64,000 bases of DNA. Source: JBIKWM01 sp044356305 (GTDB taxonomy: Bacteria; Bacteroidota; Bacteroidia; UBA10329). Position 1 is the first letter of the stretch, and the number at the start of each line of letters is the position of its first letter. The position numbers were made by a program, and so were the translations under genes. Of the stretch, positions 24,671 through 33,576 are shown one piece after another. The stretch is from NCBI GenBank assembly GCA_044356305.1, contig JBIKWM010000007.1:36559-100558 (forward strand). The letters are read 5' to 3'. The notes beneath the pieces were generated by a model. It did no database searches, was not told the origin of the DNA, and was given only the letters and a program-made list of their open reading frames with translations.

Positions 24671-24740
24671 TTTCACCCCCCGAACCTCTCCAGTTCCCAT
24701 GCCCGGTCCTCGGGGGTGGGGGTGTAGGCCATAAGGGCGG
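24671..24740. repeat. 70-bp perfect inverted repeat, copy 2
   Basis: Identical in inverted orientation to 711-780. This copy is the in-place 3' end of the glycosyltransferase gene that stops at 24673, so it is the probable source copy. Confidence 0.9.
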
Positions 24741-25734
24741 CATCGGCCCTGTCGGTGCGGGTGGTGGGGCGGCCGTTGGTGTAGAGCACCTCGAAGCGCT
24801 GGTCGGGGTGGTGCATCTCGTGGCGCAGCACCTGGGGGTATTCACCAAAAACGGTCGCATCGACCCTGGTCAGCTTGGAGGTGAAGTCGCGCATGAAGCG
24901 CCATTGCACGGTCAGTTCGTCATCGGTGTGCCAGAAATGGCGGTTCCAGTAGGTGGTGAAGGCGGCCAGCGAGCGGGCATGGGCGGGGCGGGTGGCATCG
25001 GTGTGGGCGTTGTAGGCCTCGCGCCACTCGAAGTAGCGCCTGCGGTGCACCAGGTTGGCCGCGCTCTTGAGGCCCTCGCAGTGGAAGTAGAAGCGCTGCG
25101 GCAGCTGCGTGATGCGGTAGTAGAAGGGCACGCGTATGGCATCGAACTTCCCGTACTCGACATAGCGGATGTGGGCCCCGAAGCGCATGAGGATGGGCTC
25201 GCCCGGGTCTATGGCCTCCTTGGGGCGGGTGTGGTGCAGGTCGCCCCGCAGGTTGGTGCGCGGCAGCTGTATGGTGCGGGGGCGGTCGTCAAGGGCCACG
25301 AGCTGGCGCAGCTGGCGCATGTCGTGGGGCCCATCGGTGCGGCACACCATGTCGGCATCCCAGCGCAGGTGCCAGCGGTGGCGGGTGTGGGCCAGGCCGG
25401 CATTGCGGCAGTCGCCCAGCAGGGCACCGGGCATGTGCAGCACGGTGATGTCCATTTGGTGGCCATGGCGCTGGCGGAAATCCTCCATCACCTGCAGGGT
25501 GCCATCATCACTGCCGTTGTCGATGCACACCACCTGGTCCACCACGCCCACGAGGCTCTGGAGGCAGTAGTGAATGATGTAGGCCTCGTTGCGGGCACTG
25601 ATCACGGCCGTGATGCCGGGTCTGAGGGGGCTGCCATCGCGGGCCACGTCCCAGGTGCGCACCCAGCGGTACCACAGGGGCCACAGCAGCTCAGCGAGCA
25701 GTGCGCGCAGGAGGGTCTTGAGTCGGTCTGTCAT
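24673..25734 (-). CDS. family 2 glycosyltransferase
   Basis: A 353-residue GT-A fold enzyme. The N-terminal motif ITAVISARNEAYIIHYCL, the nucleotide-binding VCIDNGSDDGT, and the metal-binding Asp pair WDADMV are visible; C-terminal residues carry WNRHFWH and many Arg/His. No transmembrane segments after an N-terminal amphipathic stretch. The sugar is unknown. It starts at ATG 25734, overlapping the stop of the CapA gene, so the pair is co-translated. Its last 22 codons are duplicated near arsC. Confidence 0.88.
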   Translation of the reverse strand: MTDRLKTLLRALLAELLWPLWYRWVRTWDVARDGSPLRPGITAVISARNEAYIIHYCLQSLVGVVDQVVCIDNGSDDGTLQVMEDFRQRHGHQMDITVLHMPGALLGDCRNAGLAHTRHRWHLRWDADMVCRTDGPHDMRQLRQLVALDDRPRTIQLPRTNLRGDLHHTRPKEAIDPGEPILMRFGAHIRYVEYGKFDAIRVPFYYRITQLPQRFYFHCEGLKSAANLVHRRRYFEWREAYNAHTDATRPAHARSLAAFTTYWNRHFWHTDDELTVQWRFMRDFTSKLTRVDATVFGEYPQVLRHEMHHPDQRFEVLYTNGRPTTRTDRADAALMAYTPTPEDRAWELERFGG

Positions 25735-26810
25735 GCGCTGCGCAAACCTACAGCGCGCATCAGTTTGCGCCAAGCGAGGCCGGCCAGGGTGGTGTTGTTG
25801 AGCTGGGCGAAGAAGAAGATGGGCTCTATGCGGGCCAGATAGCGGTAATAGAGCGGGTAGAGGAAGGGCAGTGCCCTGAACTTGATGCCTATGGCCTGCC
25901 ACAGCAGGATGCGGGGCCACTTGCCGGGGGCGGGGCTCAGGTCGGGGCCTGTGCGGCCAAAGGGCGAGATGTGGTGACTGATGCGGCCATCGGGCCCGAA
26001 CTCGACATGGGCCAGTGCCGACCATTTGCCGCTGTTGCGCACGCGGCTCCACACGCCCTCGCACAGGATGTCGGCAAAGCACAGGTTGCCCAGGCCGAAA
26101 TAGACCGGCCGGCCCCCGTAGGTGGCCCAGCCCTGGAAGGAGTGGGTGTGGGCCCCGATGATGCAGTCGGCCCCGGCCGCCACAAAGCGCTGGGCCTGCC
26201 CCACCTGCTCGAGGTGCGGCAGGTGGCCGTAGTCGGTCTTGCCGCCCCAGTGCAGGAGCAGTATGAGGTGGTTCACCTGCGGGCGCAGGGCCATTATATC
26301 GGCCACAATGCGGTGCTCATCAAACCAGTTGAGGTGCACCTCGGGCGGGTCGGGCACCGAGGGGTGGGTGTCGGGGTGCACAAAATTCAGGAACCCGAAT
26401 CTTCTTCCCTTGAGGGTGATGATGGCCGGCCGGACTGCATCAGCGGCCGATAGCCCGGCACCGAGGTGAACGATACCAAGGCCATCGAGCACCTGCACCG
26501 ACCGGTTGAAACCCTCGGCCATGTTGTCGTGGGTGTGGTTGTTGGCCATGCTCATCAGGCCCAGCCGAAGCTGGGGCAGGCCCTTGCGCAGGGCCTCGGC
26601 CGAGGTGTGCACATAGGGCACCTTGAGGGTGTTGAACCGTGTGCCCCGAGCCTGACATTCGAGGTTGCCCACCACCAGGTCGGCCCCATCGAACAGGGGC
26701 GCCATGGCCCTGAACGGCTCACCGCCCTGCTCCAGGTAGGTGCAGTATTCATCGCTGAACGCCACATCGCCCATGAACACGATCCGCACCTTGCCGCCCG
26801 TTTCAGCCAT
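25731..26810 (-). CDS. CapA-family protein
   Basis: A 359-residue protein of the PGA_cap / CapA metallophosphoesterase-like family. The motifs are IVFMGDVAFSD near the N-terminus, VVGNLECQ, MSMANNHTHDN, HWGGKTDYGH and CIIGAHTHSFQG, which match the family's metal-ligand residues. Family members act in poly-gamma-glutamate or capsule synthesis; here the neighbouring glycosyltransferases suggest polysaccharide assembly. No signal peptide is evident. It is divergent from the asparagine-synthase-like gene. Confidence 0.88.
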   Translation of the reverse strand: MAETGGKVRIVFMGDVAFSDEYCTYLEQGGEPFRAMAPLFDGADLVVGNLECQARGTRFNTLKVPYVHTSAEALRKGLPQLRLGLMSMANNHTHDNMAEGFNRSVQVLDGLGIVHLGAGLSAADAVRPAIITLKGRRFGFLNFVHPDTHPSVPDPPEVHLNWFDEHRIVADIMALRPQVNHLILLLHWGGKTDYGHLPHLEQVGQAQRFVAAGADCIIGAHTHSFQGWATYGGRPVYFGLGNLCFADILCEGVWSRVRNSGKWSALAHVEFGPDGRISHHISPFGRTGPDLSPAPGKWPRILLWQAIGIKFRALPFLYPLYYRYLARIEPIFFFAQLNNTTLAGLAWRKLMRAVGLRSA

Positions 26811-26859
26811 CTGGCCAATACTATGGATTTATTGAGGAACTTGGCCGCCCGTTCAAGGC

Positions 26860-28632
26860 ATGATATTCGGAATACTACCAAGCGCATCAGGCGGCCATTT
26901 TCCGGGCGGTGCCGATGTGTTCCACAACAGCGGTCAGGGGCTGACGCTGTTCACGGCCCTCAGCGCCCTGCCCAACGAGCGCCTGCACAGGGGTGACGGG
27001 GTGGTGCTGTTCACCTCAGAGCAGATCATTCTGAGGGGCGATGACAGTTTCCATACGGGCGAACTGAAGGGCCCGCTGATGGAGGGTCTGGGGCTGATCC
27101 AGAACGTGGTGGCCTGCATGGAGATGAGGTGCACCGCGGGCGGATGGGGCATCACGGCCGGCTCGGGCCGCATAGGCAGGGCACGGATATTCTACACGGC
27201 CTACGCTGGCGGACTGCTGCTGAGCAACGACCTGCGCGAGCTGCTGCCCTACACCCAGCGCAGACTGAACCGCACGGCCGTGTATTCGGTGCTCAAATTC
27301 GGTGATGTGCCCGAGCACATGACCGTGGTGCAGGGCATACACACCATACCCGTGGGTCAGGTGCTCAGCTTCACGGCTGCCGACTGGCCCATTGTAAACG
27401 GCACCACCGTGCCGCGCTCTAAGTTCAAGAGTTACTACCGCCTCACCTTCCCCATGGACGGGGGCGACATAGCCACCACGCGCAGGCTGCTGGAGAGTGA
27501 ATTTGCGCTGGTGGCGCGGCTCAACCCGCTGGTGCCCATATCCGGTGGGGTCGATTCGACCCTGATGAACCGCCTTATAGACCGTGCGGCCACCGAGCGG
27601 TACCCTGCCTACTTCGTCCAGTTCGGACCCGATGACCCCGAGCAGCACTTTGCGCGGCAGGCGGTGGCAGGCACCCGGGCCGACCTGACCATGGCGGTTT
27701 TCACACCCAAGGACACCCTTCCGGCATTCGAGTACCAGACCCGCCACCTCATTCAGCCCATCGGTGAGAGCTCGACCATATCCACGGCCCACTTTTTCCG
27801 CACGTTCGGTGGGGCGGGCCACCGCGTGGTGGACGGCACCCTTGCCGATGGCTGCTACGGTTCGGCCAACTACGGCCGCGACCCGCTTCACGGCATTGCC
27901 GAGCGGCCCAACTGGCAGCTGAGGCTGAACGAGCAGATAAGCGTGTTCCTGCGCCTCAACGGGCTGCCCGGCCGCGACAGGTTCCATCCGCGCGACAGCA
28001 TGCTGCACGACCCGCTGTTCCGCTTCATGAGCATGTACATCGGTCCGTATGCAAACGTGCTGTTCAACGGGGCCGAGGCCATGAACACTGAGCTCGAACC
28101 CGACTGGCTGTGGTACTACGACTACCTGGGCCCCGACCGCCAGAGTCTGGACCGGTGGATGATGTACAGCGTGTTCAAGATGGTGAACTACGCCAGCAAG
28201 AACAACACCGCCAAGTCATTCGACATGGCGCGGCCGCACAGCACAGGCATCTACCCCTTCATGTGGCTGGCCGTGCTGCAGGATCAGGGTCATTACCCTT
28301 GGAAGAAGAAAGTGCCCGATGGCATCATGAAATTCACCCTGAAGAAGATCCTGGAGGACTACATGCCCAAGGATTTCATCTATCGGAAAAAAGTAGGGTT
28401 GAACTCCTGTTTTGAGGATTGGATCTATAGCCAACCGGAGGTGAGGGAGCACTTCAGTTCATTGTTGGGCCAAAAGGGAGGACTGACCGAGAATCTGACC
28501 GGTACCGGTGGTATGCACCGCATCCTGAAGGCATACGCCAACGGACCATCAGACATCTACATGGCGCATCTGGTCATCAACCTCAGCATCCTGCAGGCCT
28601 GGGCCGACCACCACCGACTGACCTTGAACTGA
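26860..28632 (+). CDS. asparagine synthase-like protein lacking the glutaminase Cys
   Basis: A 590-residue protein with the AsnB layout. The N-terminal Ntn-like domain starts MIFGILPSA, so the catalytic Cys2 of glutamine amidotransferases is replaced by Ile and the domain cannot release ammonia in the usual way. The synthetase domain has the PP-loop VPISGGVDSTLMNRL and later FIYRKKVGLNSCFEDW. Such paralogues are common in capsule and exopolysaccharide loci, where they probably form an amide or transfer an amine from another donor. It overlaps the following GT4 gene by one base. Confidence 0.85.
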   Translation: MIFGILPSASGGHFPGGADVFHNSGQGLTLFTALSALPNERLHRGDGVVLFTSEQIILRGDDSFHTGELKGPLMEGLGLIQNVVACMEMRCTAGGWGITAGSGRIGRARIFYTAYAGGLLLSNDLRELLPYTQRRLNRTAVYSVLKFGDVPEHMTVVQGIHTIPVGQVLSFTAADWPIVNGTTVPRSKFKSYYRLTFPMDGGDIATTRRLLESEFALVARLNPLVPISGGVDSTLMNRLIDRAATERYPAYFVQFGPDDPEQHFARQAVAGTRADLTMAVFTPKDTLPAFEYQTRHLIQPIGESSTISTAHFFRTFGGAGHRVVDGTLADGCYGSANYGRDPLHGIAERPNWQLRLNEQISVFLRLNGLPGRDRFHPRDSMLHDPLFRFMSMYIGPYANVLFNGAEAMNTELEPDWLWYYDYLGPDRQSLDRWMMYSVFKMVNYASKNNTAKSFDMARPHSTGIYPFMWLAVLQDQGHYPWKKKVPDGIMKFTLKKILEDYMPKDFIYRKKVGLNSCFEDWIYSQPEVREHFSSLLGQKGGLTENLTGTGGMHRILKAYANGPSDIYMAHLVINLSILQAWADHHRLTLN

Positions 28633-29777
28633 TGCTCCGCGTACTCTACATAGGCGACCCGATGGGCATCCACGACCCGAAGTGGATCAGCTACTTCAGC
28701 ACCAAGGGGCTGGTGGAGGCACACATGCTCACCTACCCTAAAGAGGATTCGAGGATCAAGGAAGCGGATAGGAAGGTGCTGGAGGATGAGATGAAGATCA
28801 GGCTCCACCCGCCCATCAAGTATTATTCGGTGCTCAAGCCGCATCAGACCGTGTCAGCATCGCGGCACCTCAACCGCATTATCAAAGAGAACAGGATCGA
28901 TATAGTCCATGCCCTGTTCGCGGCTCCATCGGCCGTGTGGGCGCTGCATGTCGATGTGCCGTTCATCATCACGGCCCGCGGCAGCGATGTGCTGCGTGTC
29001 ATTCCCGGGCTGCTGGAGCAGAAAGGCTGGCACGCGGGTGCCGACCGCATCCTTTACAACCTGTTCGGCAAGGCTTTCCACAGGGCTGCGGCCATCACTG
29101 GCACATCAAACCGGCAGTTGGAGCGCATCTGGCAGATGTTCGGCACACGCAACATGCATCTGGTGCGCACGGGGGTAGATGTAGAGGCCATCCGCAATGC
29201 CGACATGGCACATCTGCCCGCTGAGCTGGTGGGCCGCGAGTTCATCTTCCTGCCCCGTTTCACCGAACCCATCTACAACACCCTGTTGCAGGCCGAGGCG
29301 CTGAAACGTGTGCCTGAGGTCGACCGCCATGGGCTCGAAGTGGTTCTGGTGGGTGGCCACGCACCCGACTATGAGCGCGAGGTGATCGGCACCATGGCCG
29401 ATGCCGGATGGAAAGTGACCCTGCTCCGCGACCTCAGTCAGGCGCAGATGTGGGCCGCCTTCAGAAAAGCGCGATTGAGCATGATGACCCCCGTCAGCGA
29501 TGGCACCCCTAACTCGGCCCTCGAGGCCATGGCGGCCGGGTGCCCCAATATCCTTGGCGCATTCGAGTACGACCTCGACCTGTTCGGGCCCGAATTCTGC
29601 CTGCGCATGTCCACCTGGGAACCTGATGAACTGGCCTCGCTCGTCACCCATGCCCTCAGCACCGACCTGAGTGCCATGACCGACCGCGCCTACCGCAACA
29701 TCCTGGAGCGCGGCAACCGCAAAGTGGAGATGGAAAAGCTCCGCGCCCTCTACACACGGCTGGCCACCGGCCGCTGA
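28632..29777 (+). CDS. family 4 glycosyltransferase
   Basis: A 381-residue GT-B enzyme. The N-terminal acceptor half has DIVHALFAAPSAVWALHVDVP and ITARGSDVLRV; the C-terminal donor half has the conserved stretch MMTPVSDGTPNSALEAMAAGCPNILG, which holds the GT4 Glu residues. The start codon shares a base with the preceding stop. Its last 28 bases overlap the convergent GT4 gene that follows. Confidence 0.88.
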   Translation: MLRVLYIGDPMGIHDPKWISYFSTKGLVEAHMLTYPKEDSRIKEADRKVLEDEMKIRLHPPIKYYSVLKPHQTVSASRHLNRIIKENRIDIVHALFAAPSAVWALHVDVPFIITARGSDVLRVIPGLLEQKGWHAGADRILYNLFGKAFHRAAAITGTSNRQLERIWQMFGTRNMHLVRTGVDVEAIRNADMAHLPAELVGREFIFLPRFTEPIYNTLLQAEALKRVPEVDRHGLEVVLVGGHAPDYEREVIGTMADAGWKVTLLRDLSQAQMWAAFRKARLSMMTPVSDGTPNSALEAMAAGCPNILGAFEYDLDLFGPEFCLRMSTWEPDELASLVTHALSTDLSAMTDRAYRNILERGNRKVEMEKLRALYTRLATGR

Positions 29778-31045
29778 AGGCATATGAGCGCCTCGCAGAA
29801 GTGCGTGTAGTTCACATCGGCATTGTAGTACTGGCCCCACATGCTCCTTGCGTTGTCGCGCATCTCGGCCAGGTCCTCATCGCCCATCAGTGAAATGGAA
29901 CGTATGGCACCGGCCACATCGGCCGGGGCCGGATCATCAGCCAACAGGATGCCTGTCGACCCGTGGCGTACTATCTCCCCTACCCCGCCCACATCGGTGG
30001 CAATGGCCGGTATGCCGAACGACATGGCCTCCATGATGCTGACCGGGATACCATCATAGCGGCTCACACTCACAAACACATCGACAGGGTGGTGGGCGTA
30101 ATACTGCAATATCTCCCAGTTGGGCACCCTGCCACGGAAAGAATACCGGATGTTGGGCCTGCCGCCCAGCATCTGCCGCGCCTTGGCCAACAGTTGAGGC
30201 ATCAGGGGCCCATCACCGAAATGGGTCCATTCCACATCAAATCCATCAATAAGGGAAATAGCCTCTATAAGCCTTTCAATCCTCTTTATGGGGATGAGAT
30301 AGGAACAGCTCACTATTCGGAAACTGCGGTACTGACGCGAGAATGCGGTGCTCACATCAGAGGTGCGGATGCCCAGACGGGCATTGACCATACGCTGCGG
30401 GTCCAACAGGCCGGGTAGCAATGCCAACATGTACTTACGGGCGTTCTCAGAGATGAAGAATGCCGCATCCACCTGCTGCAAAATCAGTTTCCTGAACGGC
30501 AGATAGCCATAGCTGCTGCGTTCGAAGTAAACGTCCCAAGCATGTGCCCGCGTCACAGCGTGTATGCCCGGCATGGTGCGGGCCAGCATGGCCGCTGCCA
30601 ATGCCCCTTCCATGCACCAGTATGAATAGGCCCAGACCTGATGCCCGCGCTCGGTCTCGGCCCTTGCCACCTGCGCCAGCACAGGCAACAGCCGTTCTGC
30701 CTTGGCCTTCGATACGAGCATGGTCTTCACCGTGCCCCAACCGGGCCTCATGCCATACACGGTGCGCACGGTGCGCAGCTCATCGCGCACATCGGCATCA
30801 GAGACCAGCTTGCCCAAGGCCGCAAAGCGGTCCCATGCGGTGAGGCGCACATCGGCACTCACCACCTCTGCCCCGTCCAGCACGGTGCGTCTGGGTATGC
30901 CCGTCTGGGTGCCATCGGCCTGATGCACCACCACCACCCGGTCAAACCACCTGCGCAGATACTCCGACTCCAGATGCAGGAACGGCTCGCCCTCGCCATA
31001 AGGAAAGGATGTGGTGATGAGGATGATGGTGCGGCCCTGCGGCAT
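29750..31045 (-). CDS. family 4 glycosyltransferase
   Basis: A 431-residue GT-B enzyme. It starts IILITTSFPYGEGEPFL, has AVTRAHAWDVYFERSS in the first half, the mid-linker CSYLIPIKRIERLIEAI, and the donor site VSVSRYDGIPVSIMEAMSFGIPAIATDVGGVGEIV. Probably involved in the same polysaccharide as the convergent neighbour. It overlaps that gene's 3' end by 28 bp, and its start faces the guaB promoter. Confidence 0.9.
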   Translation of the reverse strand: MPQGRTIILITTSFPYGEGEPFLHLESEYLRRWFDRVVVVHQADGTQTGIPRRTVLDGAEVVSADVRLTAWDRFAALGKLVSDADVRDELRTVRTVYGMRPGWGTVKTMLVSKAKAERLLPVLAQVARAETERGHQVWAYSYWCMEGALAAAMLARTMPGIHAVTRAHAWDVYFERSSYGYLPFRKLILQQVDAAFFISENARKYMLALLPGLLDPQRMVNARLGIRTSDVSTAFSRQYRSFRIVSCSYLIPIKRIERLIEAISLIDGFDVEWTHFGDGPLMPQLLAKARQMLGGRPNIRYSFRGRVPNWEILQYYAHHPVDVFVSVSRYDGIPVSIMEAMSFGIPAIATDVGGVGEIVRHGSTGILLADDPAPADVAGAIRSISLMGDEDLAEMRDNARSMWGQYYNADVNYTHFCEALICLQRPVASRV

Positions 31046-31062
31046 GGGCGCAAATTAGCCAT

Positions 31063-31093
31063 TGACACACCGCCCCGCCCATCACTACATTTG
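31063..31093 (+). promoter_or_regulatory. guaB promoter (TTG-N20-TACATTTG)
   Basis: TTG at 31063-31065 and TACATTTG at 31086-31093 fit the Bacteroidota promoter pattern. The box ends 19 bp before the first guaB ATG, which rules out the earlier in-frame codon at 31062 as start. Confidence 0.75.
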
Positions 31094-31112
31094 CGCGAAC
31101 TTTTCCCGGAAC

Positions 31113-32579
31113 ATGATGAACTCCGATAAGTTCGTAGGCGAAGGACTCACCTATGACGATGTCCTTCTTATACCTGCATATAGCGAAGTGCTGCCGCGCG
31201 ATGTGAACATCGGCAGTCGGTTCTCGCGGAACATCGAAGTGAATGTACCCATTGTCTCGGCCGCCATGGACACGGTGACCGAAAGTGCGATGGCCATTGC
31301 CCTGGCACAGGAGGGCGGCATAGGAGTGCTGCACAAGAACATGACCATTGAGGGCCAGGCCAACGAGGTGCGAAAGGTGAAACGTGCCCAGAGCGGCATG
31401 ATCCAGGACCCGGTCACACTGCACCGGTCGGCCACTGTGGGCGATGCCCTTAAGATGATGGCCGAGTACCGCATAGGCGGAATCCCGGTCGTGGATGAGA
31501 ACTTCAGACTGGTTGGGATAGTGACCAACCGCGACCTGCGTTTTGAGCGCAACAACGCCCGCCCTATAAGCGAGGTGATGACCAGCCAGAACCTGATCAC
31601 CACCACCGAGGTGAAGGACCTTGCCAAGACCGAGGAGATATTGCAGGAACACCGCATAGAGAAACTGCCGGTAGTCGATGCCGATTTCCGCCTCATCGGG
31701 CTCATCACCTATAAAGATCTGATAAAGGCCAAACTGCGGCCCAATGCCTGCAAGGACGAACTGGGGCGCCTACGCGTGGCCGCTGCCGTGGGCATAACGG
31801 GCGATATGCTAGAGCGTGTCACCGCCCTGCACCGCGCAGCCGTAGATGCGATTGTGATAGATACCGCACACGGCCACACCAAAGGCGTGGTGGATGCTCT
31901 GCGCGCGGTGAAGGAGAAATTCCCCAAGCTGGATGTGGTGGTGGGCAACATCGCCACAGCCGAGGCTGCCAGATTTCTGGTTGAGAATGGGGCCGATGCG
32001 GTGAAAGTGGGAATAGGGCCCGGAAGCATATGCACCACCCGGGTCATTGCCGGGGTGGGCGTCCCGCAGTTGAGCGCGGTGCAGATGGTGGCCGAGGCCA
32101 TCAGGGGCACCGGTGTACCTGTCATAGCCGATGGCGGCATCAAGTTCACAGGCGACATAGTGAAGGCCATAGCGGCCGGTGCCGATATGGTGATGGCCGG
32201 CAGCATGTTCGCGGGCACCGAGGAGAGCCCTGGCCGCACCGTGATACTCGAGGGACGCAAGTTCAAGACCTACCGCGGCATGGGCAGCATTGAGGCCATG
32301 CAGCAGGGATCGAAGGACCGCTACTTTCAGGATGCTGAGGACGACATCAAGAAACTGGTGCCCGAGGGAATTGTGGGGCGCGTGCCCTACAAAGGCACCC
32401 TCAACGAGGTGATGTACCAGATAGTGGGAGGTCTTCGGGCCGGCATGGGCTACTGCGGTGCGCCTGATGTGCCCGCTCTGCAAAGGGCCAAGTTCATCCG
32501 CATCACCAACTCGGGCATCCGCGAGAGCCACCCGCACGGAGTGACCATCACAAGCGAAGCACCGAACTATTCGCCCTGA
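31113..32579 (+). CDS. guaB: IMP dehydrogenase
   Basis: A 488-residue enzyme that oxidises IMP to XMP, the committed step to guanine nucleotides. It starts [21 protein letters not shown]; two CBS domains are inserted at about residues 95-205 ([19 protein letters not shown] ... [11 protein letters not shown] ... RIEKLPVVD); the catalytic Cys is in [15 protein letters not shown]; the flap has [11 protein letters not shown]. Two adjacent ATGs (31113, 31116) are both acceptable starts. Confidence 0.96.
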   Translation: MMNSDKFVGEGLTYDDVLLIPAYSEVLPRDVNIGSRFSRNIEVNVPIVSAAMDTVTESAMAIALAQEGGIGVLHKNMTIEGQANEVRKVKRAQSGMIQDPVTLHRSATVGDALKMMAEYRIGGIPVVDENFRLVGIVTNRDLRFERNNARPISEVMTSQNLITTTEVKDLAKTEEILQEHRIEKLPVVDADFRLIGLITYKDLIKAKLRPNACKDELGRLRVAAAVGITGDMLERVTALHRAAVDAIVIDTAHGHTKGVVDALRAVKEKFPKLDVVVGNIATAEAARFLVENGADAVKVGIGPGSICTTRVIAGVGVPQLSAVQMVAEAIRGTGVPVIADGGIKFTGDIVKAIAAGADMVMAGSMFAGTEESPGRTVILEGRKFKTYRGMGSIEAMQQGSKDRYFQDAEDDIKKLVPEGIVGRVPYKGTLNEVMYQIVGGLRAGMGYCGAPDVPALQRAKFIRITNSGIRESHPHGVTITSEAPNYSP

Positions 32580-32601
32580 TGGGCCATTGAGAGTCTGTTA
32601 C

Positions 32602-33531
32602 TCACAACTCTGCTTTTTTCAACCAACTGAACTGAGCGTCTTTGACAGCCTGCTTCTTGGCACTCAGATAGGTCAGAAAGGACTCGGCCGCGGGTGAGAG
32701 CCTTTTCTCGCTGCGCCAAATGATGTTCCATTCAGTGCAGACAGGAAAGCCTTTGAGGCGAATGACTTCTATCTGTCCTTCGTTGATCTCGTTGCGCAGC
32801 CCGATGAGCGGCATCACGGAGTAGCCGAGCCCTGCGAGCACGGCCTGCTTCACCGCCTCGTTGGAGGTGAGCTCCATGGTTTTGCGGACAATAATGTTGT
32901 TCTGAACAAAATACCTTTCCATGGTCTGTCTGGTACCTGAGCCGGCCTCTCTGAAAATGAGCGGGATGGTGCTGAGCAGCCCAACATCATGTTCTTTTCC
33001 ATGATATAATCCACCGGAAGGTCCGACAAGTTCAAGTCTGTTCTCGAGCAATCCTATCCGGCCCACGCTCATGTCTGTGGGCAGCACCGATACCAGGGCA
33101 AAGTCAACGGTGTTGGCCCTGAGCGACTCCATGACCTGTGCCTTGTTGGTAAAGTCAATGCTGAGGTCAATGCCCGGATTCTCGTTGAAGAACGGTGCAA
33201 TAAAGTATGGCAGCACATACTTACCAGTAGAGACTGAGGCAAAACTCAACTTGCCTGTCAGGACTCCTTTGTGCGACTGGGACATCTGGCCCAATGCGTC
33301 CACCCCTTCAAGTATCTCTGTCGCCTTGAGTGCCAAGAGCCTGCCAAATGGAGTGACCTGCACCCTACGTCCCACGATCTCATATAAAGGCACGTCAAAC
33401 TGGTCCTGAAACCGCTTGAGCTGAATTGATACCGCAGGTTGGGTGAGGTGCAGCCGCTCGGCCGTACGCGAAACACTGCCGGTTTCGGTCAGATCCTTGA
33501 ACACCTCAAGCTGACGAAGCGTGTACTTCAT
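32602..33531 (-). CDS. LysR-type transcriptional regulator
   Basis: A 309-residue LTTR. The N-terminal helix-turn-helix is clear (TLRQLEVFKDLTETGSVSRTAERLHLTQPAVSIQLKRFQDQ), followed by a substrate-binding domain with FREAGSGTRQTMERYF and AGLGYSVMPLIGL. It resembles the CbbR/CmpR branch that controls carbon fixation and bicarbonate uptake (inference from overall pattern). It is divergent from icd and the downstream sbtA-type gene and probably regulates them from the 45-bp AT-rich gap. Effector unknown. Confidence 0.88.
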   Translation of the reverse strand: MKYTLRQLEVFKDLTETGSVSRTAERLHLTQPAVSIQLKRFQDQFDVPLYEIVGRRVQVTPFGRLLALKATEILEGVDALGQMSQSHKGVLTGKLSFASVSTGKYVLPYFIAPFFNENPGIDLSIDFTNKAQVMESLRANTVDFALVSVLPTDMSVGRIGLLENRLELVGPSGGLYHGKEHDVGLLSTIPLIFREAGSGTRQTMERYFVQNNIIVRKTMELTSNEAVKQAVLAGLGYSVMPLIGLRNEINEGQIEVIRLKGFPVCTEWNIIWRSEKRLSPAAESFLTYLSAKKQAVKDAQFSWLKKAEL

Positions 33532-33576
33532 AATTTATACTTATATTATTCATAGCAAATATATATATTTTCCGAA
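33532..33576. promoter_or_regulatory. AT-rich divergent regulatory region lysR / icd
   Basis: The 45-bp gap is almost entirely A/T. On the minus strand TATATTTG (33563-33556) fits the -7 box for the regulator; on the + strand TATATTTT ends 6 bp before ATG 33577 and is one base off the consensus for icd. Overlapping divergent promoters under a LysR protein are typical of autoregulated pairs. Confidence 0.5.

Noticed and set aside
31062..31112. Upstream extension of guaB
   Set aside because: The first in-frame codon lies inside the promoter (TTG ... TACATTTG), so it cannot be in the message.
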